From NCBI RefSeq assembly GCF_003460605.1, contig NZ_QTVN01000006.1:190510-254509 (forward strand): DNA of 64,000 bases. The letters run 5' to 3'. The translations under genes and the position numbers were made by a program. Within the stretch, counting starts at the first letter, position 1. Every line of letters begins with the position of its first letter. This document shows positions 17,666-27,235 of the stretch, one piece after another. This DNA comes from Ruminococcus sp. AF31-8BH (GTDB taxonomy: Bacteria; Bacillota; Clostridia; Lachnospirales; Lachnospiraceae). The notes beneath the pieces are model-generated. The model saw nothing but the letters and a program-made list of their open reading frames with translations. It was not told the DNA's origin and did not search any database.

Positions 17666-18547
17666 ATGACAAAACAGGATTTTCAGACACTTACACAGAA
17701 TGTTGTTCTTCTTGATGGAGCTACAGGTTCTAATCTGATGGCTGCCGGCATGCCAAAGGGCGTCTGCACAGAGGAGTGGGTACTGGCACATAAGGATGTA
17801 TTCCAGGCCCTTCAGAGAGGCTATGTAGAAGCGGGAAGCGATATTATCTATGCTCCTACCTTTGGTGGTAATCGCATAAATCTCACCATGCATCATCTTC
17901 AGGATCAGATAAAAGAGATCAACACCCGCCTGGTGTCTTATTCCAGGGAGGTGGCAGACGCAGCTTCCCGCAAGGTTTATGTTGCTGCTGACATTACCAC
18001 TAGCGGTAAGATGATGGAGCCTGCCGGAGATATGACCTATGAGGCCGCTTTCGAAATGTACCGGGAGCAGATTGAAATTCTGAAAAATGCAGGAGTTGAC
18101 CTGATTATTGCAGAAACCATGATCAATATCGAAGAGACTCTTGCTGCTGTAGATGCTGCTTCCACAGTCTGCCAGCTTCCGATTATGTGTACTATGACTG
18201 TAGATGCTGACGGAAGTATTTTCAGCGGTGGAAATGCCATTGAAGCTGCTGTTTCTCTGGAGGCTGCAGGCGCTGATGCAGTAGGTGTAAACTGTTCCGT
18301 TGGTCCGGACCAGCTGATTTCTGTTATTCGAAACATCCGCGAGAATGTTTCCATTCCGGTTATCGCCAAGCCCAATGCAGGAATGCCTTTCATTGATGAT
18401 CAGGGAAATGCCGTATATTCTATGAAAGCCCCGGATTTTGCGAAGCACATCAAGGCACTGATTGATGCGGGCGCTGGCATTGTAGGCGGATGCTGCGGCA
18501 CCACACCGGAATACATTAAAGAAGTAGCAACTATATTAGAGCGGTAA
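17666..18547 (+). CDS. Homocysteine S-methyltransferase family protein
   Basis: Zinc-dependent methyltransferase domain of 293 residues, equivalent to the N-terminal domain of MetH or to MmuM/BHMT. It moves a methyl group to homocysteine, giving methionine, from a donor such as S-methylmethionine, betaine or a folate/corrinoid partner. VVLLDGATGSNLMAAGMP opens the barrel, YAPTFGGNR follows, GVNCSVGP (about residue 208) supplies the first zinc Cys and GGCCGTTPEYI (about 275) the Cys-Cys pair. I chose ATG 17666 because AAGGAGGAATTATC precedes it; the open frame extends 31 codons further upstream. No cobalamin domain is attached, so it may work with separate partners as the short MetH-like proteins of Clostridia do. 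It is one of few plus-strand genes. Confidence 0.87.
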   Translation: MTKQDFQTLTQNVVLLDGATGSNLMAAGMPKGVCTEEWVLAHKDVFQALQRGYVEAGSDIIYAPTFGGNRINLTMHHLQDQIKEINTRLVSYSREVADAASRKVYVAADITTSGKMMEPAGDMTYEAAFEMYREQIEILKNAGVDLIIAETMINIEETLAAVDAASTVCQLPIMCTMTVDADGSIFSGGNAIEAAVSLEAAGADAVGVNCSVGPDQLISVIRNIRENVSIPVIAKPNAGMPFIDDQGNAVYSMKAPDFAKHIKALIDAGAGIVGGCCGTTPEYIKEVATILER

Positions 18548-18661
18548 TTTGTAAAAGCAGCAATAGGATAGCTGGTGAATCCAGATGTGCTACTGCTGCT
18601 TTTCATGTTAAAGTTCTTATTTTTCCTTAGATGCAAGAAGTGCTCTCAAACGAGCATTCAA

Positions 18662-19822
18662 TCACTTCACCTTAATCGCCTTCTTCGGGCACATCTCCTG
18701 ACAGCAGAAGCATCGGATACACTTTTTATAATCATATACCGGCGGATTCTCTTTTCCTTTTCGGAAAGCCACAGCTTTACCGGGAACAGGGCAGCTGTTT
18801 ACGCAAATGCCGCAGCGAATACATTTCTCCGGTTCGATATAGGGCTTCTTCTGGAAAATATTCAGGGCTTTGGCTAATTTTGTCCAGACATTGCTGCGTA
18901 TCTGAATACGGTCCACATTGAAATCCGGTTTTCCGTACCGGCAAACCAAGTCCTCCATGGATACAGGCTGTTTCGAATGCATGGCATCTGCCACCACAAT
19001 CTCAATATTCTCTTCCCGGCAGTGTCCAAGTCCCATCTTTTCCCCATGATAGTTTGTTGGTACCATCTCCGGCTTCAGATACACCAGCCTTGCAAACACG
19101 CTGTCCAGTGCCACCGGATCTGTGGACATAAGGATCACATTCATTGCAATTGGATCTCCGGACCCTGGACCGTTGCCTTCCATTGCTGTGATTCCATCCA
19201 TAATATAAAGCCTCGGCTTCACATATTGATTCAGATCGATCAGCATACGCGCAAAGCTGTCTGCACTTGGATATTTTGTATGGCCGATTGCCTTATTTTT
19301 CCCATAGATGAAGCCATAGCTGTTTTTTACAGCACCTGTGATCCGTTCTAGGGCATGGGTTTTCATTTTGGAAAGGGAAATGACGCAGTCTGCCTCCAGA
19401 AGCTCCTTTGGGAGAATAAATTCCCTGGCCTGAATCCCCTGGGGATAATCTACATGCACTCCTTTGGTATAGTCAATGGCCGGAATCTCGTATTTTTCCA
19501 GGTAGGTATCCATGCCGGTTCCCTGGATCACCTGTCTGGTGGTTCCGTGACCGCAGGAATCTGCAAGGACAATGTTGGCATAGCCTTCCTCCCGTAAAAC
19601 TCTGGCAAAGGCACCAACTACCACAGGATGGGTGATCACTGCCTTTTCTACTTCTGCCTTCTTCAAAAGATTGGGCTTAAGCAGAAGCTTCTCTTCTTTT
19701 CCAATCAGTGCTTCAAGCCCACCAAGTTCCTTCAGACCAGCTTTTAAAAGATTATAGATTTTTTCTTCCTCATATGCCTCACAAGGAAGCACAACTACTT
19801 TACTTTTTTTATTCATGCACAA
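18662..19822 (-). CDS. DUF362 domain protein with two [4Fe-4S] ferredoxin motifs
   Basis: A 386-residue protein. Residues 1-310 match the DUF362 fold: LLLKPNLLKKAEVEKAVITH, VLADSCGHGTTRQV, CVISLSKMKTHALERITGAV and IMDGITAMEGNGPGSGDP are its hallmark segments. The C-terminal 60 residues carry CIRCGICVNSCP and CIRCFCCQEMCP, two complete C-x2-C-x2-C-x3-C clusters of a bacterial ferredoxin. DUF362 proteins of this layout are widespread in anaerobes and are of unproven function, presumably electron transfer. The gene is 6 bp downstream of ptsI, so the two are co-transcribed, although no functional link is obvious. Confidence 0.85.
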   Translation of the reverse strand: MCMNKKSKVVVLPCEAYEEEKIYNLLKAGLKELGGLEALIGKEEKLLLKPNLLKKAEVEKAVITHPVVVGAFARVLREEGYANIVLADSCGHGTTRQVIQGTGMDTYLEKYEIPAIDYTKGVHVDYPQGIQAREFILPKELLEADCVISLSKMKTHALERITGAVKNSYGFIYGKNKAIGHTKYPSADSFARMLIDLNQYVKPRLYIMDGITAMEGNGPGSGDPIAMNVILMSTDPVALDSVFARLVYLKPEMVPTNYHGEKMGLGHCREENIEIVVADAMHSKQPVSMEDLVCRYGKPDFNVDRIQIRSNVWTKLAKALNIFQKKPYIEPEKCIRCGICVNSCPVPGKAVAFRKGKENPPVYDYKKCIRCFCCQEMCPKKAIKVK

Positions 19823-19828
19823 TGTCCT

Positions 19829-21463
19829 TTATTCATCTTCATTTTTCACCCGCGCAGCTCGCAGTGCCTTTCTCACCGGCAAAATACATGCCGGTACCAC
19901 AGACAATGCGTCTACACCCATCCGCAGAAAGGTCTCTGTCAGCCTTGTATCTGCTGCCAGCTCACCGCAGAGACAAACCTTACAGTTCTCTTTGTGTCCT
20001 GCATCTATAATCATTTTGATCATACGCACAACCGCCGGATGATGATCGTCATATTTCTTCTGAAGCAAAGGATTCTGGCGATCCATGGCTAGAGTATACT
20101 GGGTCAGGTCATTGGTTCCGATTCCAAGGAAATCCACACGTCTGGCAAGCTCCTCCCCAATCATTACGGCCGCAGGAGTTTCCATCATAATACCGGTTCG
20201 GATATTTTTAAAAGGAATCCCCTCACCGGTCAGCTCAGCCTTCACCTCCCGGATCAGTTCCTCAATCGCATCCATTTCCTCCTCTTCACTGATCATCGGA
20301 TACATCATCCCCAGATTTCCGTACCAGCTTGCACGGTAAATGGCGCGAATCTGTGTTTTAAACAGATTTTTCCGGTCCAGGCAAAAACGGATTCCACGAT
20401 TGCCCATAAGAGGATTTGTTTCCTGAGGAATCTCCAGGTAGGCTGCCTGTTTGTCTGCACCAAGATCAGCTGTTCGAATGACCACCAGACGATCCCCCAT
20501 GGTCTGTGCCGTCTTCTTGTATGCCTGGAAAAGCTCTTCCTCTCCCGGGTAGCTCTCTCTTCCCAGGTATTGGAACTCACTTCGAAGCAGTCCGATTCCC
20601 CTTGCGCCATAATAAAGCGCACTGTTCAGGTCATCCAGACTTCCGATATTTGCATAAATTCCTACTTCCTTGCCATCCAGGGTGATGTCTTTTTCATCCT
20701 TTAGCTTCAAAAGAGCTTCCCGCTCCACAATATCCGCTTTTCTGCGGATTTCGTATTCCCTTCTCACCTCACGGTCCGGTTCCAGATAAAGAGTTCCGGT
20801 ATAACCATCGATTATGGCAACTGTATCCTCCCATTCCTCTTCGGATGCGGGAATTCCTACTCCTGTTACACAGGGAATATCCATGCTTTTGGCAAGGATT
20901 GCTGTATGAGAGGTTGCAGAGCCTTTACGTGTCACAATGCCAAGAAGCTTGTCCTTATCCATCTCCATCAGTTCAGCCGGAGACAGGGCATCTGCAGCCA
21001 GAATTACCGGCTCCTCACCCAGATTGATTTTTTTCTCTTCTTTTCCCAGGATTTCCAGAAAGAGGTCTGAAACCCTGCTTACATTGTGAATCCGTTCTTT
21101 TATAGACGGATCCTTCAGATTGCTAAACGTGCCATTTAACTCGTCCCGTGTGGTCTGCACTGCATAGGCAGCAGTTACCTTTTCGCCGCTTATCATGCTC
21201 TGTACCGCCCGAAGAAAGCTGCCGGAGCCAAGAAGCTCAGCCTGCTCAAGTACCTGATGTTCAATAGCTTCTGAGATTCCTGCGCTATCATATTCTTCCT
21301 TCAGGGTCTGCATCACATGTCTTCTTGCTATATCAAAATTACGCTGTTCCGTCTTTATATCATCTGCCTGATGCTGTCGGAGCTGATATTCTCCTTTTTG
21401 GTAAAACCGTATTTTTCCGATGGCAATTCCCGCAAATGCGGAAGCACCCTTGTATATTTCCAT
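19829..21463 (-). CDS. ptsI: Phosphoenolpyruvate-protein phosphotransferase (Enzyme I of the PTS)
   Basis: Enzyme I, 544 residues, the usual length being about 570. It autophosphorylates from PEP and passes the phosphate to HPr, starting sugar uptake by the PTS. GIAIGKIRFYQ marks the start. GSATSHTAILAKSMDIPCVT (about 180-200) holds the phosphorylated His. GIGLLRSEFQYL, VVIRTADLGADKQAAYL, MGNRGIRFCLDR and FLGIGTNDLTQYTLAMDR are the PEP-binding barrel motifs, and VCLCGELAAD has the catalytic Cys. No HPr gene is adjacent. A good promoter precedes it (21536-21564), so it is probably independent of the transporter operon upstream and co-transcribed with the DUF362 gene. Confidence 0.96.
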   Translation of the reverse strand: MEIYKGASAFAGIAIGKIRFYQKGEYQLRQHQADDIKTEQRNFDIARRHVMQTLKEEYDSAGISEAIEHQVLEQAELLGSGSFLRAVQSMISGEKVTAAYAVQTTRDELNGTFSNLKDPSIKERIHNVSRVSDLFLEILGKEEKKINLGEEPVILAADALSPAELMEMDKDKLLGIVTRKGSATSHTAILAKSMDIPCVTGVGIPASEEEWEDTVAIIDGYTGTLYLEPDREVRREYEIRRKADIVEREALLKLKDEKDITLDGKEVGIYANIGSLDDLNSALYYGARGIGLLRSEFQYLGRESYPGEEELFQAYKKTAQTMGDRLVVIRTADLGADKQAAYLEIPQETNPLMGNRGIRFCLDRKNLFKTQIRAIYRASWYGNLGMMYPMISEEEEMDAIEELIREVKAELTGEGIPFKNIRTGIMMETPAAVMIGEELARRVDFLGIGTNDLTQYTLAMDRQNPLLQKKYDDHHPAVVRMIKMIIDAGHKENCKVCLCGELAADTRLTETFLRMGVDALSVVPACILPVRKALRAARVKNEDE

Positions 21464-21535
21464 GTTGTTCTCCCTTTAGCGAATAGGAAAGGCAGACTCA
21501 AAAGCCTGCCTCTACAAACTGTTGCTTTTGTATCA

Positions 21536-21564
21536 ATTATACAACGCAACTCTTTTTAATGCAA
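21536..21564 (-). promoter_or_regulatory. Promoter for ptsI
   Basis: On the minus strand TTGCAT (21559-21564) and a perfect TATAAT (21536-21541) are 17 bp apart, within the 108-bp gap after potD. Between the promoter and the ptsI ATG, AGGCAG and CTGCCT (about 21490-21512) form a small hairpin that could end transcription from the transporter operon or attenuate ptsI. Confidence 0.7.
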
Positions 21565-21571
21565 TTTTGAA

Positions 21572-22600
21572 TTAATCACAAGCCGCCTTAAATTCCGTCC
21601 AGTTCTTATTATACTGCTCCTCTGCCTTTGCATTTACATTCTTGATGCTTTCGCCGCTGGTTACGCTGTCCGGCACTACCAGGTTCTCATCTACCAGCTG
21701 GTCAGCCGCCTTGTTTGTGCAGTAGTATCCAATATAATCAAAGCACTCTGCTGCAATCTCAGGTCTTAAAATATAATCCACAAACTGATATGCCGCCTCA
21801 GCATTAGGTGCAGCACTTGGAATGAACATGCCCATTACGCCAAATCCAAGACCCTCTTCCGGGTAAACCACCTTCAGCTCCGGATCCTCTGCAAGAGCTG
21901 CTGTTACCTGGGAAGTATAAAGGAGCGCCACAGATGCCTCACCGTTCAGAAGCGCATTCTGGGTATTGTCATCCTGGATCATACGAATATTAGGTGCCAG
22001 CTCCACAAGCTTTTCACCGGCCTCCTTAATCGTATCCACATCCTCCTCATTCATGCTTTTCCCCATGGTAAGAAGTGTGATTCCATTGATAACACGATAG
22101 TTGGCAATCAATGCCACACTGTCCTCAAGGGACGGATCCCACAGATCCTTATAGCCCTTAATGTCCAGCTCCACCTCATCCGGATCGTAAACGATCAGCG
22201 GGATTCCTGCGCCGTAGGGTACGGTGTACTCATCATTTTCATCATAGAACTGTCCCTGGTAAAGAGGGTTGATGTTATCCCAATTGGAAATTTTTTCCTT
22301 GTCAAGCTTAGTGGCAAGGCCTTCCTCTATAATTTTCTCAAGGATATAATCGTCTGCAATTACCACATCATAATCTCCGCCCTTTGCCATGGAAACCTTC
22401 TCAAGCATGGTTTCATCTGTGTCAAAATTGGAGTATACAATCTTGCATCCTGTCTCTTCCTCAAAGCCATCCAGAACCTCCTGAGGAAACATTCCCTCCC
22501 AGGTGTAAAGAACCAGCTCAGAATCAGCTGCATATACAGGTGCCACGCTGCCGCATACTGCTGCCACTGTTAAAATTGCTGCAAGTAACTTTTTCTTCAT
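21572..22600 (-). CDS. potD: Polyamine-type ABC transporter substrate-binding protein (PotD-like)
   Basis: Extracytoplasmic solute-binding protein, 342 residues. Residues 1-25 form a signal peptide (KKLLAAILTVAAVCGSVAPV) ending in a VYA-A cleavage-type sequence; the Cys in this segment is not in a standard lipobox, so type I cleavage is more likely, though lipidation cannot be excluded. The mature part begins LVLYTWEGMFPQEVLDGFEE and includes YDVVIADDYILEKIIEEGL, VPYGAGIPLIVYD and AAYQFVDYILRPE, all features of the PotD/PotF family that binds spermidine or putrescine. It is the last gene of the double transporter operon and probably serves the first A-B-C set, which lacks its own binding protein. 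Spermidine versus putrescine cannot be decided. Confidence 0.88.
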   Translation of the reverse strand: MKKKLLAAILTVAAVCGSVAPVYAADSELVLYTWEGMFPQEVLDGFEEETGCKIVYSNFDTDETMLEKVSMAKGGDYDVVIADDYILEKIIEEGLATKLDKEKISNWDNINPLYQGQFYDENDEYTVPYGAGIPLIVYDPDEVELDIKGYKDLWDPSLEDSVALIANYRVINGITLLTMGKSMNEEDVDTIKEAGEKLVELAPNIRMIQDDNTQNALLNGEASVALLYTSQVTAALAEDPELKVVYPEEGLGFGVMGMFIPSAAPNAEAAYQFVDYILRPEIAAECFDYIGYYCTNKAADQLVDENLVVPDSVTSGESIKNVNAKAEEQYNKNWTEFKAACD

Positions 22601-22698
22601 AGTCGATCTCCTTTTTCGTCTTACGGTTTCCCGCTGCCTGCCCCGTCAGCTTTTGAAAGTGCTGCTGCATCTGCCCAGGTGACGGGGCTTACCTGCAT

Positions 22699-24546
22699 TT
22701 ACTCGGCCTTGATCTTGGTCCACAGCTCTGCGTATTTCTGCTTGATCTTCGGCTCCTGATAGCGGAAAATCTCACTGTTAGGATTCTCGAAATCCGGAAT
22801 ATAAGAAGAAACGCCCTCATACTCACCACTGATCATGGTCTCGTAAACACTCTTTACAGGAGAAGTATAACCTACTTCTTCCGTATTGGAAAGAGCAGAT
22901 TTTTCTTCCAGCATAAAATTAATAAACTGATGGGCCAGCTCCACCTCGCTGCAGTCTCTTGTGATTACCATCGCATCATACCAGTTATTGGTTCCCTGTC
23001 CCGGTGTGAAATAGTCCATATTCGGATTTTCACTGATAATATAGGAAGCATCTCCGGAATAAACTACTGCCATTGCCTTATTGCCGGAAATCATATTATC
23101 GATCACATCATCACCTGCATAAATAGGATCCATGGTGTTTCTCTGATTAACCAGCCACTGATAAGCCTCCTGAATCTGTTTTTCATCCGTTGTGTTCATG
23201 GAATATCCAAGGGCCTTTAAGGCTATCATAAAGGAATCTCGCTCAGAATCATACATGTAAATATTTCCTTTATACTTGGTATCACAAAGAATCTCCCAGC
23301 CCTCCTGAAGATCTGCCGGATCTACCACCGTCTTATCATACAGAATTCCTACTGTTCCCCAGAAATACGGGCAGGAATAACGGTTGCCCGGATCATAGCT
23401 CTTATTCATAACCTCTTTCATCAGATTCGCCTTATTGGGAATCTGATCCCAGTCAATATGCTGGAGATAATCCTCTTTGATCAGACGCTCGATCATATAA
23501 TCGGAAGGTACCAGCACATCATAGGATTCACCGCCGGACAGCTTGGTGTACATCATCTCATTGGACTCAAAGGTCTCATACACCACAGTACAGTTATATT
23601 CCTCCTCAAACTCTTTAAGAAGTGCAAGATCAATATATTCTCCTGCATTATACACCTTCAGCACATGGCTCTCTCCTGCTGCACCGCCGCATTTTGCAAG
23701 GCCAAAGCCAAGAGCCGCCACTACCAGAAGTGCGATCACACGCTGAATCTTTTTCGTATGCTTACTTGCATGCTTCTCAAGAATCGGCGGAAGCATATTT
23801 GCGAAAACAAGTACCAGAATAATAACCACGATTACAATAGTAGACAAGGCATTAATGGTAGGATTGATTCGCTTGGTCATATTGTAGACAACAATAGAAA
23901 TATTTTTCACACCGTTGCCGGATACAAAATAAGAAATTACAAAATCATCAAAGGACATGGTAAACGCAAGCAAGGCGCCGGCGAAAATACCGTCCTTGAT
24001 CATAGGCACAATTACCTTTGTCAATGCCTGGAAGGGTGTTGCTCCAAGATCCATTGCCGCATTTGCCAGGTTGGGATCCAGACTTCTTACCTTTGGATAA
24101 ACACTGGTGATAACATATGGCGTACAAAAGGAAATATGCGCCAGCAGCATGGTGATGTATCCCTTGCGAAAGCCCAGTGAGGAAAAAAGAAGCATCAGTC
24201 CGATGGCTGTTACAATATCCGGGTTAAGGATCGGCAGGTTATTAATATTTAAAAGTGTTTCCTTTAACACCTTCCGTGATTTGGAAAGCCCGATGGCTGT
24301 AATAGTTCCAAGAACGGTAGAGATCACAGTTGCCAGGATGGCAATCGTCACAGATACGTAAACCGCCTTGCTGACTTCTGTATTATGAAGCAGCTCGGTA
24401 TACCATCTCATGGAAAATCCCGTAAATTTAGTCAGGGATTTCGATGAGTTAAAGGAAAAAATCATGGTCACCAGAATTGGCAGGTAAAAAAACACCAGGC
24501 AGATGGCCACGTAAAATCTCTGAAAAAAGCTTGTCTTCTTCTGCAT
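22699..24546 (-). CDS. Fused polyamine-type ABC permease and binding protein (PotC-PotD)
   Basis: A 615-residue fusion. Residues 1-260 are a PotC-like inner-membrane permease with six hydrophobic segments and the EAA loop AAMDLGATPFQALTKVIVPM that docks on the ATPase. After a seventh hydrophobic segment (IALLVVAALGFGLAKCGG) residues about 285-615 form a PotD-like binding domain: LKVYNAGEYIDLALLKEFEE, YDVLVPSDYMIERLIKEDYL, FWGTVGILYDKT and GDASYIISENP. The LAKC-G at the junction is a relic of a lipoprotein signal, so the membrane helix now anchors the receptor. Tethered PotCD proteins occur in other Firmicutes. The fusion belongs with the second A-B pair, directly upstream. Confidence 0.9.
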   Translation of the reverse strand: MQKKTSFFQRFYVAICLVFFYLPILVTMIFSFNSSKSLTKFTGFSMRWYTELLHNTEVSKAVYVSVTIAILATVISTVLGTITAIGLSKSRKVLKETLLNINNLPILNPDIVTAIGLMLLFSSLGFRKGYITMLLAHISFCTPYVITSVYPKVRSLDPNLANAAMDLGATPFQALTKVIVPMIKDGIFAGALLAFTMSFDDFVISYFVSGNGVKNISIVVYNMTKRINPTINALSTIVIVVIILVLVFANMLPPILEKHASKHTKKIQRVIALLVVAALGFGLAKCGGAAGESHVLKVYNAGEYIDLALLKEFEEEYNCTVVYETFESNEMMYTKLSGGESYDVLVPSDYMIERLIKEDYLQHIDWDQIPNKANLMKEVMNKSYDPGNRYSCPYFWGTVGILYDKTVVDPADLQEGWEILCDTKYKGNIYMYDSERDSFMIALKALGYSMNTTDEKQIQEAYQWLVNQRNTMDPIYAGDDVIDNMISGNKAMAVVYSGDASYIISENPNMDYFTPGQGTNNWYDAMVITRDCSEVELAHQFINFMLEEKSALSNTEEVGYTSPVKSVYETMISGEYEGVSSYIPDFENPNSEIFRYQEPKIKQKYAELWTKIKAE

Positions 24547-24555
24547 GATACCCTC

Positions 24556-25377
24556 CTACTCTCCTTTTTCCTTATCCATTCGCTTCATAAGACTCATGGA
24601 AAGCAAAATGATCACTGCCAGGATCATAGAAATGGCACTTCCGAAGTTCCAGTCTCCAACAGAGATAAACTGGGATTCGATCAGGTTACCGATCAGCATG
24701 TACTGTCCCCCTCCCAGAAGCTTGGGAATAACGAAGGAGGAAATGGCAAGAAGGAATACCATCATAATACCGTTTACTACCCCAGGCAGAGACAGCTTCC
24801 AGATCACCTTCCAGAAGGTCTGGAACCGGTTTGCACCAAGATCGTAGGCAGCCTCGATCAGGGACTTGTCCATTTTATTTAAGGATGTATGGATCGGAAT
24901 GATCATAAAGGGCATAAAGTTACAGATCAGACCAAGCATTACGGAAAAATCAGTATACATCATATTGATAGGTCCCAGTCCGATTTTTGCCAAAAGGTTA
25001 TTGATGATTCCGTTATCTGACAAAAGGTTCATCCATGCATAGGTACGAAGCAGCATGTTGATCCACATGGGAATCGTAACCAGCATGATCAGAAGGCCCT
25101 GCATTTTTTCAGAGCATCTTGCAATGATCAGGGCAAGGGGATAACCCAGCACCAGACAGATAAAGGTGGTAAGCAGTCCCAGCCAGAAGGATTTCAGGAT
25201 AACATTTAAATAAGTAGCTTCCAGAAACTTGGCAAAGTTTCCCCAGGTGAAGGAAAGAGTCATAACTTCATTTCCTTCTGTGGTAAATGCATACAGGGCA
25301 ATGAGAAACAGTGGGATTACAAGGATTATGATTGCCCATATAAAATACGGAATAATAAGTCGTTTAAACTGTTTCAT
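24556..25377 (-). CDS. potB: Polyamine-type ABC transporter permease (PotB-like), second set
   Basis: Inner-membrane permease, 273 residues, with six hydrophobic segments. The EAA loop is visible as LIEAAYDLGANRFQTFWKVIWKL in pieces, starting at about residue 190, and the N-terminus YFIWAIIILVIPLFLIALYA is typical of PotB. It pairs with the PotC part of the following fusion to make the channel. Its start overlaps the stop of the ATPase gene by one base (25377), and the fusion follows after 9 bp, so the three are translated as a unit. Confidence 0.9.
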   Translation of the reverse strand: MKQFKRLIIPYFIWAIIILVIPLFLIALYAFTTEGNEVMTLSFTWGNFAKFLEATYLNVILKSFWLGLLTTFICLVLGYPLALIIARCSEKMQGLLIMLVTIPMWINMLLRTYAWMNLLSDNGIINNLLAKIGLGPINMMYTDFSVMLGLICNFMPFMIIPIHTSLNKMDKSLIEAAYDLGANRFQTFWKVIWKLSLPGVVNGIMMVFLLAISSFVIPKLLGGGQYMLIGNLIESQFISVGDWNFGSAISMILAVIILLSMSLMKRMDKEKGE

Positions 25378-26420
25378 TAATATGCTCCCATTCTGTACAT
25401 AACATGAATATCTTCTGGTCCGAATTTCAGTCCTACCTGGCGGCCCACCTCCGCATAATCAGTAGTCTGAACCTTATAGGTACGCAGCTCTGTCTCCACA
25501 AGGATTTCGTAGTGTACACCCTTGAAGGTAACATTTCGTACCACACCGTTTAACTTAGCCTGAGATGGCTCTACAATATCCAGATCCTCCGGACGAAGCA
25601 CAACCTCAATTTCTTCATTGTCTTCAAAGCCTTTGTCCACACACTCAAATTCAAATCCGTCAAACTGCACCAGGAAATCCTTTATCATAATTCCTTCAAT
25701 GATATTGGACTCTCCAATGAAGCTTGCTACAAAACGGTTTTCCGGCTCATTATAAATATCAGTAGGCGCACCGATCTGCTGAATTTCACCGTTATTCATA
25801 ACTACCACTGTATCAGACATGGAGAGTGCCTCCTCCTGATCATGTGTGACATAAATGAATGTGATTCCAACCTCCTGCTGGATTTTTTTCAGCTCGATCT
25901 GCATCTGCTTACGGATCTTGGCATCAAGGGCACCTAAAGGCTCATCAAGAAGAAGGATCTTCGGCTCATTTACAAGAGCCCTGGCAATGGCAACTCGCTG
26001 CTGCTGTCCGCCGGAAAGCAGAGTAACATCTCTTTTTTCAAAGCCCTCAAGGCCTACCATTTTCAGCATTTTGCTTACCTTCTGGCTGATAACCGTCTTA
26101 TCCACCTTTTTCAGGTTCAGACCAAATCCAATATTATCTGCCACATTCAGATGGGGAAAAAGAGCATATTTCTGGAAAACAGTGTTTACCTCTCTTTTAT
26201 ATGGAGGAAGCTTAGAAATCTCAATGCCGTTAAACAATACTTCTCCGCCGCTTGGCTCCTCAAATCCTGCAATGATTCGAAGGGTAGTAGTTTTTCCGCA
26301 GCCACTTGGTCCCAGAAGGGTGAGAAACTCGTTCTCATAAATGTCCAGATTGATTCCGCGAAGAACCTGCTGGTCATCAAAGTTTTTTGTAAGGTTTTTC
26401 AACTCAATGAGTTTATTCAT
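25377..26420 (-). CDS. potA: Polyamine-type ABC transporter ATPase (PotA-like), second set
   Basis: ATP-binding subunit, 347 residues. Walker A is [14 protein letters not shown], the signature is [16 protein letters not shown], Walker B is [12 protein letters not shown], and the H-loop is [10 protein letters not shown]. The C-terminal 110 residues ([13 protein letters not shown]) form the TOBE domain typical of PotA/MalK-type importers. I place the start at 26420 because GAAAGGAG precedes that ATG; an in-frame ATG eight codons upstream lacks a site. It begins the second A-B-CD set, 32 bp after the first set's PotC. Confidence 0.93.
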   Translation of the reverse strand: MNKLIELKNLTKNFDDQQVLRGINLDIYENEFLTLLGPSGCGKTTTLRIIAGFEEPSGGEVLFNGIEISKLPPYKREVNTVFQKYALFPHLNVADNIGFGLNLKKVDKTVISQKVSKMLKMVGLEGFEKRDVTLLSGGQQQRVAIARALVNEPKILLLDEPLGALDAKIRKQMQIELKKIQQEVGITFIYVTHDQEEALSMSDTVVVMNNGEIQQIGAPTDIYNEPENRFVASFIGESNIIEGIMIKDFLVQFDGFEFECVDKGFEDNEEIEVVLRPEDLDIVEPSQAKLNGVVRNVTFKGVHYEILVETELRTYKVQTTDYAEVGRQVGLKFGPEDIHVMYRMGAY

Positions 26421-26452
26421 TTGTTTTCTCCTTTCCGTAGACAACCATTGCC

Positions 26453-27235
26453 CTACCTAAGCTTCCTGTAAAGCTTTCTCACAAGAGAATAGACAAGAAG
26501 GAGCAATACTGTAAAAGCCAGCATAATCGTACACAGGGCATTGATTTCCGGTGTCACACCGGTTTTTATCTGAGTGTACACCTTGATCGGCAAGGTGGAC
26601 AGTCTCGGACCATTAATAAAAATACTGATCACCACATCGTCCATGGACATGGCAAATGCAAGTAATGAGCCAGATGCCACAGCCGGCATAATAAGGGGCA
26701 GGGTGATGTCAAAAAAGGCTCTAAGGGAAGTCGCACCAAGGTCTCTTGCGGCTTCCTCAAGGGAAGGGTCCATGCCTACAAGCCTTGCCTTTACTTCCAT
26801 CAATATATAGGGAATGCAAAATACCGTATGGCCGATAAGCAGGGTCAGCATTCCAAAGGGCAGGTTCAGCATATAAAAAAATGCCATCAGCACCATGCCC
26901 AGAATAATTTCCGGTATCATAAGGGGCAAAATAGAGATGTACTCAAGTGCGCCCTTTGTTTTCCAATGGATTCGTGACAGTCCCACTGCTCCCATGGTTC
27001 CGATCACCGCGGAAACCGCACAGCTGGCAGCTCCCAGGATCAAACTGTTTACAAGTGCTTCTTGCATGTCACGATCTGCAAACAGCTTCTGATACCACTG
27101 CAGGGAAAATCCGGTCAGCCGTACAGGAAGCTTGGATTCATTAAAGGAAAAAATGATCACAACTGCCACCGGCAGATACATCAGCAAAAAAACAATACCC
27201 AGGTAGATTTTTTCGAAACGTGTGCTTTTTTTCAT
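26453..27235 (-). CDS. potC: Polyamine-type ABC transporter permease (PotC-like), first set
   Basis: A 260-residue permease with six hydrophobic segments, starting [20 protein letters not shown]. The EAA loop reads [20 protein letters not shown]. It is a stand-alone counterpart of the permease half of the fusion downstream, and both contain the FSFN-S/E-S-K segment of the PotC family. Overlap of 4 bp with the PotB gene upstream indicates coupled translation. It has no binding domain attached, in contrast to the second set. Confidence 0.9.
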   Translation of the reverse strand: MKKSTRFEKIYLGIVFLLMYLPVAVVIIFSFNESKLPVRLTGFSLQWYQKLFADRDMQEALVNSLILGAASCAVSAVIGTMGAVGLSRIHWKTKGALEYISILPLMIPEIILGMVLMAFFYMLNLPFGMLTLLIGHTVFCIPYILMEVKARLVGMDPSLEEAARDLGATSLRAFFDITLPLIMPAVASGSLLAFAMSMDDVVISIFINGPRLSTLPIKVYTQIKTGVTPEINALCTIMLAFTVLLLLVYSLVRKLYRKLR

